A DNA stretch of 64,000 bases from Antedon bifida. Its lineage: Eukaryota; Echinodermata; Crinoidea; Comatulida; Antedonidae. Shown here in pieces: positions 55,811-64,000 of the stretch. How positions within the stretch are numbered: the stretch's first letter is position 1; every line of letters begins with the position of its first letter. The translations under genes were made by a program, and so were the position numbers. The notes under the pieces are model-generated. The model saw only the letters and a list, made by a program, of their open reading frames with translations, made no database searches and was not told where the DNA came from. The stretch covers positions 7,380,501 through 7,444,500 of the forward strand of contig OY727094.1 of the NCBI GenBank assembly GCA_963402885.1, given 5' to 3'.

Positions 55811-56860
55811 TGGTTGTGGTATACCCTAAAGTTGTAATCCACAAGTACTGTATACATATCCATTTGACAGTATATTCAGTTTAATACAAGTAGCTTGTTT
55901 GAAATTCAATAGATATCATAGCATGCGATATTTAAATACTTACAGACTTTCCCCCAATAGTTTTATGTTGGTAAATTTAGATTGGTTTTGGTCTTCAGCC
56001 AAGCTTTTCTTTGTGGAGGATGGACTCACATACAGACTTCAAATAATAGTGATAGTTTGTTGTGGCGACAGCCTAGTAGTAAACAAAAACAGAATGTTTA
56101 ATCCTAAATCTAGGTCAGCTAGCTTGTGATTAACACGTTTTCACATTTAGCAAACAATAATATGATGAGATAAAAAACGTATGGTACTAAATAAAAACGT
56201 TTTTTTTAAACGAAAACACTTTGATTTGATTAGCTAGCGTATTGGTCATATCCTGGGAAGATTATATGCAATGTGAATGCAAATACGTTCCATCCTGTGT
56301 TCAACTTATTACTAATAATTCCTGCTAAATATGACTAAAATAGTTCCATTTTACAGATTTAGGCTTACTTTATGTATTGTCATCCCCCTGAAAAAAAATT
56401 CTTACAATTTTTGTTGTTGAATATGCCATTTTAATGTCACATGGTTAATATCCAAAAATTGGATCGAACAAAATTTATTTACAGTACCTGAACAAAATTT
56501 TTTGAACAATGTTTTTTTTTTGGGGGGGGGGGGAGGGAAACAATACATCTTTAACACACTATTTGTACTTATCTTTTATAGTACACTGTCAGTACTTGGT
56601 AAATATAGTTTGGAAAATTAATAGGCATAGAAAGTGTAGTGTAGCAAACTGCCTACACAAAACTTTTTTTGCAACTTGTACATTCATAAAATGTAGTACA
56701 GTAGTACTATACTGTAGTACAGTACAATACAACAGACCATTTATATTGTAAAGCAACATTATGCTGTATCGATACAGCTACCTGTATTAAACTGAATATA
56801 CTGTCAAATGGATATGTATACAGTACTTGTGGATTACAATTTTAGGGTATACCACACCAC
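55811..56860. repeat. Inverted repeat: 85-bp arms about 880 bp apart
   Basis: Left arm 55811-55895 (tggttgtggtataccctaaa ... aatacaagtagct) and right arm 56776-56860 are reverse complements with only a few differences. The loop holds a family 3 MITE and AT-rich DNA. Confidence 0.85.
56373..56553 (+). mobile_element. MITE family 3 copy, internally deleted
   Basis: Left end tgtattgtcatccccctgaa, the core boxes, then a long T/G run and acaatacatctttaa at the right. Confidence 0.7.
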
Positions 56861-58461
56861 GAAAATGATTCCAATACTAAAAAAACACCGTAAAAAAAAA
56901 GCTTTATTGATAAAATCTCAAGTACAGTATTTTCTTTCAAATTTTTTATCAACTATTACACTACAGTATTCATTCACTATTCAAACAGTTCACACAATGC
57001 TTTATTTACATTTTTCCACTTGATTGGCTACAATACAAGTACTATATTTTGGGTTTTTTTTGCCGTTATAAAATATGCTTGTCTATATTTAATAATAATA
57101 ATAACATTAACAGCATTCACACGGTGCCCAACCATTTTAATTAAGCATCTTTTTATACTTAATTCGGTATTGTCTTAATTTCTTGTTACTATATAATTAA
57201 TATTACAAAATGGTTGTGTAAGTGTGTACCAGCCAGCAACATTCACAGTTCTTAAACATAAATCTAGCTTGGTATTTAAAAACTGACAGATCTATACTCT
57301 GGTATGGCATTTCCCAAAACCTATGCTATAGTGAGTGAAGGTTTTTTCTTCAGTCTACTATACTTTATATATTTACATTTTCTAAACAAATATTTGATAA
57401 TAATGCAAGATGATGAAGCAGTTATCTTTACTATGCCTGCTTATACAGTTTACAAGTGTTTACAATACAGTTTAACCTTATATAGTGAAAAGTAGGCATT
57501 TTCTTATTTACTTAAACCAGGACTGTCTAGGTTTTATACAGACAGATTGAGTTCACTAAACGTATCCTATCCTCAGTCAAACACTAAATATACGACTACT
57601 GTAGCTTCAAATCAGGACTCTCTGAAAACCAGAAACAAAAAATAAATACAGTTAGGTCCAAAAGGTCCCAAATTCATTTTTGTTTAAACCATTAACAAGG
57701 CCATATACATGGCTGCAGTCGCGTGCTCATGTTAGTGTTTATCGACCGACATAGTGAGCTGTAGAGTCGCGTTGCACACAACTAAAAATACATTTGAAAG
57801 ATTCCATGTACAACAAGACATAGAATGTATATTTAGGCCAGCCCCAGCAGTGTCCGATATTCAGAGAATAAAAAAGTAATTTAATAGAATAGGATAAAAA
57901 CAAAAAAAGTCAAATTCATAACAAATGAATACAGATTGACAACTTACCCGTTCCTTACAATTTCATGGCAAAAATAAATTTAATCAATGCAGTTTAGTAC
58001 TGTAATTTATATACCATCATACAACCGGGGTTTTCGTGTATTACTTATTTTTCACAGCCTACACATCATTTTCACCCACACAAATTAATAAATTTCAACC
58101 ACAAAAACAAGCATTGAAAATATTCCTGGTACCCGTATCCAACTGTACAGTAGTAGTATTATAGCGCCATTAGAGTTTATTGTTACAACTTACTGCGTAT
58201 AAATCAATGTAGAATCGGCTACCTGCATACACAAAATTGATAATTCAGACCACGACAACTGAATAACAGCTGACTGAATTAAAATGATCTGGTTCGTAAA
58301 ATATGACCTATAGGCCTATGTTGGATAGTAAATGATGATACTATAGGATACCAGTGTACAGTACTAGGCCTGAAGGTCAACATTATTTTTACTGCAGTTT
58401 CTGCAGTAACTACAACAGTAATCTAGTTTCTTTAATATATTTATTTATTCAAAAATGTTTT
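56861..58461. other. No gene seen
   Basis: AT-rich DNA up to the foldback element. Confidence 0.45.
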
Positions 58462-58470
58462 GACCAAATG

Positions 58471-61272
58471 GGGTATTGCTAAACTGCGCAAACTGCGCAA
58501 ACCAAGCGCAAACAGCGCAAACCAAGCGCAAACCAAAAAAAACCCTGCGCAAACCTCCTCCAAATGGCTTATTATTGTTTCTATCATGACTAGGACTATC
58601 ATAGCAAGTAATTTATGAAAAAAAAATTATGAAATTGCTGTAAGTTGGCTTTTTTTTGGGCGAAACACATCATTTTTTGGGTGAAATGTCAGATTTTAAA
58701 AAATTTTTTAATTTTTTTTTCACAGTGCAAACAAAAAAAGCTGCGCAAACCTCCTTCAAAACAATCAATATTGATAGAACACAACTAGAACTATATAGGG
58801 AGACAATTTAAGGGAAAAAAAAATTGAAATTCCTTTAAGTTTGCCTTTTTTTGGGTGAAAAACTTCAATTTTTGGGAAAATTACTGATTTCACAGCGCAA
58901 ACAAAAAAAAAAGCTGCGCAAACCTCCTTTAAATCAATTAATATTGATAAAAACACAACTAGAACTATATAGGGAGACAATTTATGAGAAAAAAAATTTG
59001 AAATTCCTTTAAGTTTGCCTTTTTTTTGGGTGAAAAACTTCAATTTTTAGGAAAATTACTGATTTCACAGCGCAAACAACAAAAAAAGCTGCGCAAACCT
59101 CCTTTAAATCAATTAATATTAATTAAAACACAACTAGACCTATATAGGAAGACAATTTATGAGGAAAAAAAATTTGAAATTCCTTTAAGTTTGCCTTTTT
59201 TTGGGTGAAAAACTTCAATTTTTGGGAAAATTACTGATTTCACAGCGCAAACAACAAAAAAAGCTGCGCAAACCTCCTTCAAAACAATTAATATTGATAG
59301 AACACAACTAGAACTATATAGGGAGATAATTTATGGGAAAACAAATTTGAAATTCTTTTAAGTTTGCCTTTTTTTGGGTGAAAAACTTCAATTTTTAGGA
59401 AAATTACCGATTTCACAGCGCAAACAACAAAAAAAGCTGCGCAAACCTCCTTTAAATCAATTAATATTTATTAGAACACAACTAGAACTATATAGGGAGA
59501 CAATTTATGGAAAAACAATTTGAAATTGCTGTAAGTTTGCCTGTTTTTTTTAAATAAAAAATTTAAATTACAGATTTCACAGATTTCAAGGTTTGCGCAC
59601 ACTGCGCAAACACCAAAAAAAGCTGCGCAAACCTCCTTCAAACCAATTAATATTGATAAGAACACAACTAGAACTATATAGGAAGACAATTTATGAAAAA
59701 ACAATATTGAAATTCCTGTAAGTTTGCCTTTGTTTGGGTAAAACAATTTTTGGGAAAATTACAGATTTCACAACGCAAACTTTAAAAAAAACAGAAACAA
59801 GAAAAATTTTTTTTTTAAATATAACTTTATTTAATGAAATGTTTCGCAATTATTTACCTTCAAGGTTTTTTTATAACATTCTACTGTATTTCCAAATCAA
59901 CATCATGTAGGTTTGCGCAGGGTTTTTTTAGGTTTGCGCGATTTACACTGTAAAATCTGACATTTCACCAAAAAAATTGTGTTTTTCGCCCCAAAAAAAG
60001 CCAACTTACAGCAATTTCATAATTTTTTTTTCATAAATTACTTGCTATGATAGTCCTAGTCATGATAGAACCAATAATAAGTGATTTGGAAGAGGTTTGC
60101 GCAGGTTTTTTTTTGGTTTGCGCGATTTACACTGTAAAATCTGACATTTCACCCAAAAAATTATGTTTTTCGCCCAAAAAAAAGCCAACTTACAGCAATT
60201 TCATAATTTTTTTTTCATAAATTACTTGCTATGATAGTCCTAGTCATGATAGAAACAATAATAAGCCATTTGAAGGAGGTTTGCGCAGTGTTTTTTTAGG
60301 TTTGCGCGATTTACACTGTAAAATCTGACATTTCACCCAAAAAATTATGTTTTTCGCCCAAAAAAAAGCCAACTTACAGCAATTTCATAATTTTTTTTTC
60401 ATAAATTACTTGCTATGATAGTCCTAGTCATGATAGAACCAATAATAAGTGATTTGGAAGAGGTTTGCGCAGGGTTTTTTTAGGTTTGCGCGATTTACAC
60501 TGTAAAATCTGACATTTCACCAAAAAATGATTTTTTTTTTCCCCAAAAAAGGCCAACTTACAGCAATTTCACTATTTTTTTTTCCTAAATTACTTGCTAT
60601 GATAGTCCTAGTCATGATAGAAACAATAATAAGTGATTTGGTGGAGGTTTGCGCAGGTTTTTTTTAGGTTTGCGCGATTTACACTGTAAAATCTGACATT
60701 TCACCAAAAAATGATTTTTTTTTTCCCAAAAAAGGCCAACTTACAGCAATTTCACTATTTTTTTTTCCTAAATTACTTGCTATGATAGTCCTAGTCATGA
60801 TAGAAACAATAATAAGTGATTTGGTGGAGGTTTGCGCAGGGTTTTTTTAGGTTTGCGTGATTTACACTGTAAAATCTGACATTTTACCCAGAAAATGATG
60901 TTTTTCGCCCAAAAAAAAGGCCAACTTACAGCAATTTCATTATTTTTTTTTCATTAATTACTTGCCATGATAGTCCTAGTCATGATAGAACCAATAATAA
61001 GTGATTTGGAAGAGGTTTGCGCAGGTTTTTTTTGGTTTGCGCGATTTACACTGTAAAATCTGACATTTCACCCAAAAAATGATGTGTTTCGCCCCAAAAA
61101 AAGCCAACTTACAGCAATTTCATAATTTTTTTTCCATAAATTACTTGCTATGATAGTCCTAGTCATGATAGAAACAATAATAAGCCATTTGGAGGAGGTT
61201 TGCGCAGGGTTTTTTTTGGTTTGCGCTTGGTTTGCGCTGTTTGCGCTTGGTTTGCGCAGTTTAGCAATACCC
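58471..61272. mobile_element. Foldback transposon, 2802 bp, 9-bp TSD
   Basis: The termini are inverted: the left starts GGGTATTGCTAAACTGCGCA and the right ends with its reverse complement. They are flanked by the perfect direct repeat GACCAAATG (58462-58470 and 61273-61281). The left arm has seven and the right arm eight tandem units of ~175-185 bp, each headed by TGCGCAAACCTCC or its complement. The arms meet at an AT-rich spacer near 59780-59910. No transposase frame is present, so it is non-autonomous. A 9-bp duplication is known for Drosophila FB and Mutator-like elements, which makes those the first candidates. The arms' outer ~250 bp are nearly identical, so it looks recent. Confidence 0.92.
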
Positions 61273-61883
61273 GACCAAATGTACACTTTTCCATATTACA
61301 ATGTATATTGCTAACATAATTATTATGTTTAATTATTAAATGATGCAGACTGGGTGTTTTCTGCTGTGGCTAAATAGCAGTGTTACTTAATTTATTTATT
61401 TTTGTTTGGAAACCTTTTAGAACCACAGGCTAATTATAATTTATTCAAACATTCAAATATTTAATAACAACTGTGTATTCATTCTGATAGTTATGTTTCC
61501 TTATTATTTTTTTATTTCCTTGTAAACTAACCTTGAAAATTCTAATATAATTTTTATAGCAATTTTTTAGAATGTTTCAGTCTGTGACATTCCTTTTCTT
61601 TTGTCAAAATTCTTCTAAACTCAGGTTACTGCAGTAAACTACACTTACTGCAGTAAAGTATGATTTTACTGTGTGTAGTTTGTTTCAATGTAGAAGAAAA
61701 CCAAACCATACATTATTATATTATTATTTAACCATAACAAACAAACACAGTAGAGAATAATAAATGAAAATTAATTTTTAAAATTCTTAGAATTTTAGAA
61801 TGAATTATTTACAGTATGCACATTTTTTTTAATGAATATTGCAGATTTGCAGCACAAACATTCCATAATGCAAACACACTAAT

Positions 61884-62051
61884 CTAAAGCTCTGTCTACA
61901 CTATCAAACCTTATGTGACAAAAAAATGTGATGTGCCCATTATGGACATGATGATGTCATATCACTACCATATTTTAACATATCACTACCATATTTGGGC
62001 ACATCACACTTTTTTTGTCAAACTAGTTTGATCGTGTAGACAGAGCTTTAA
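61884..62051 (+). mobile_element. MITE family 1 copy, long form
   Basis: Full length with two core repeats and nearly perfect inverted ends. One of the best-preserved copies in the window. Confidence 0.92.
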
Positions 62052-62339
62052 ACTGCACTTCAACTGAGACTGTATATAAGTCTATTTAAACAGTCCTCTT
62101 CACAATAATCTTGTTTAAATAAAACAAGAGATATTATTGTTATTTTAAGAGATATGAAAGATATGATATTGTGCTGCTTTCGTGGTTTTAAATTATGCTA
62201 TCGTTTGTTACATACAATTTTGATTAGTAGTATGATTATGATAATAACGGACCGAGTTTCATTAGTATTTTTTATTATTCAATCTTAAATTAAATTAACT
62301 TATTTTACTTTTTAAATACAGTAGTATCAGAAGAACTGC

Positions 62340-62470
62340 TTAATATTAAGGACACCTTTGATACCCAACAAAGTGTCCCCTTAATAGGGGTGTCCCTAGT
62401 GACATGCATATCTCTTCATTTGATTTCACAAGAAGGTATCCCCCATATAGGGATCCAAAAGGAGGGGTTA
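62340..62470. repeat. Dispersed 'gtcccttaatagg' element, single copy
   Basis: It contains tattaaggacacc and gtccccttaataggggtgtccc, and corresponds to the elements at 29.6 and 42.2 kb. Confidence 0.55.
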
Positions 62471-63862
62471 ACTAAATACAGTAATTATGAATCATATATT
62501 TCAATAGGACTACTCTGTTATTAAAAAAAAACTCATACAATGTAAATGCACAGATGATGCTTTATATAAGAGAATATAAATACTTTAATAGTAAAAGGTG
62601 GGAGTAAAGTGGGAGTGTACACACATATATTATTTTTGCTATAGGAAAGTTGATTTAATTATATTCATTGTTTACATTTCATACTACTCTACTATCTATG
62701 TCGGAAAAACGCTCTAGCTTAATTATTGTTTACCAATCGGCGAATCAGGAAGTTGTATTTAAAATACAAAAGCACTTACACTAGATGATATTATAAATTA
62801 ATCATTATTCGTACTGAAATTTAAATTATTCATACTGTATAGAAAAATAAGCCATTTAGAATGCATTCTGTAGCTAGTATAGTAGATTAAAAATAACGTG
62901 TACATAATAAATAAAACACTGTAGGGTGAATTTTTATTATTCATGCTAGTAGACTCGTAAAAGCATGATATTATAATCATGCCATTGATAAATCCACAAC
63001 ATTCAATTGTTATTGTTTACAATTTCGTTTCATAACAAATGGTTGTAGCCTAGAGTGTAGTAGTACTACTACACACTACAACTGCTACACACTACAGTAC
63101 TACTACTACAAATGTAAATAACATTTAATATTAATATAACAACATGGCAGTCAAAATGGACAGGTCTTAATTATTGTAAAAAAATACTACGGTGTTTAGT
63201 AGTAGCTCGGAATGATAATTATGCATGACGTAGACGGACACACCTTCTCCGTGCCTCTCTGTGTCCACTCCGCCAAAGAGCAATATGGACAGGCCTAGCT
63301 AGCCTCTGTTCTTTTTCTTCTTCATTCATGTGCAAGATCATTGATTATTGCATGTTGTATACAACTATTCAGCCAGCACAATTTTTACGACCTCTCATAC
63401 GTTTTTTTTTCACATAAAACAAATCTTTTATCGTATATATAAAGGAGGTTTACAATTTCACCACACACAGAGCGGTGAAAAAAAATTAAAACGTGGTCAC
63501 TGTCTCGATTTAACACTACACACACGGGGCCGCGCGGGGCGATGGAAGTAGTATTTGAAATGCATGCATCATAATATATGTGAAAAGCGTTAAATAAAAC
63601 TAGTTGAGCACATTGGGCACTAATAACAACACATTAAATTACCTTATGTAATGTTGGATAATTCTCCCGTTGTAAACACAGTCACGTTTTTCATTAATAA
63701 AAAAATCGTACGATATGACACACAGTCGATCACACAGTGTATTGATTTTTTACCATGGATGGATGGCCGCCCATAGAGGGCGATACGAACGTAAAATAAT
63801 TGCATGCTCTGATAATTGAAAGTCCGATATACAGTATTGCCGATTAGTAAATTAAAATACAA
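62471..63862. other. No gene seen
   Basis: AT-rich with one palindrome (63054) and a slightly GC-richer patch at 63225-63300. Confidence 0.4.
63054..63112. repeat. Nested palindrome of tagtagtac/gtactacta
   Basis: tgtagtagtactactacaca and tacagtactactactaca form overlapping inverted arms around ctacaactgctacac. Confidence 0.6.
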
Positions 63863-63957
63863 ATGTATTTATGTCCCCCAACAACATGACAAATTAAAAA
63901 GTAGGGCATTTTGTAGTTTTAATAAAGTTATCACTTCCGTAAAACGAAAACAAAATA
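63863..63957 (-). mobile_element. MITE family 3 fragment
   Basis: It matches one end of family 3 (atgtcccccaacaacatgac, then tagttttaataaagttatca). Confidence 0.6.
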
Positions 63958-63970
63958 ATTTTTGGTGCAG

Positions 63971-64000
63971 CTGATGATGACGAGGATAAGAAAGAAGATG
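63971..64000 (+). other. Possible partial exon at right edge
   Basis: ataatttttggtgcag looks like an acceptor. What follows reads as an acidic stretch (A-D-D-D-E-D-K-K-E-D) and runs off the window. Ten codons are too few to judge. Confidence 0.25.

Noticed and set aside
58765..59746. Hydrophobic repeated frames in the foldback element
   Set aside because: They follow the ~175-bp unit period and shift with indels, so they are by-products of the repeat.

Overview
This is an AT-rich, repeat-laden animal nuclear DNA window. It holds two spliced protein-coding genes and no prokaryotic features. The dispersed word AGGCCTA, the dense short inverted-repeat elements and the two gene families suggest a marine invertebrate deuterostome, most likely an echinoderm. 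That taxonomic guess is an inference and I could not test it.

Left half, + strand: a four-exon gene (coding exons 8527-8591, 14031-14175, 17307-17510, 28042-28314) encodes a 228-residue protein of the receptor-transporter-protein (RTP) / 3CxxC zinc-binding family. All splice phases agree across the model. Its third intron carries a 9.4 kb tandem array (18137-27538) of six ~1.55 kb monomers, followed by a 37-bp minisatellite just before the last exon. The other introns hold tRNA-derived SINEs and MITEs.

Middle (28.3-40.9 kb): no gene recognised. It contains MITEs, small local duplications and AT-rich DNA.

Right half, - strand: a 15-exon gene (52558 down to 40938) encodes a complete 781-residue type II membrane protein of the transferrin receptor / glutamate carboxypeptidase II (M28B) family. 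Most metal ligands and the catalytic Glu are replaced, so it looks like a receptor-type non-peptidase. Its short cytoplasmic tail carries YTRF, the same tetrapeptide as the endocytosis signal of vertebrate transferrin receptor 1. Its introns hold a ~1.9 kb minisatellite of 16-bp units, a ~41-bp minisatellite, several MITEs and a 1.6 kb TTAA-flanked element.

Far right (52.9-64 kb): two unassigned open segments on the - strand, a ~1 kb-spaced inverted repeat, and a 2802-bp foldback transposon (58471-61272) with tandemly repeated arms and a perfect 9-bp target-site duplication. A possible partial exon lies at the right edge. The two genes are convergent and nothing in the sequence links their functions.
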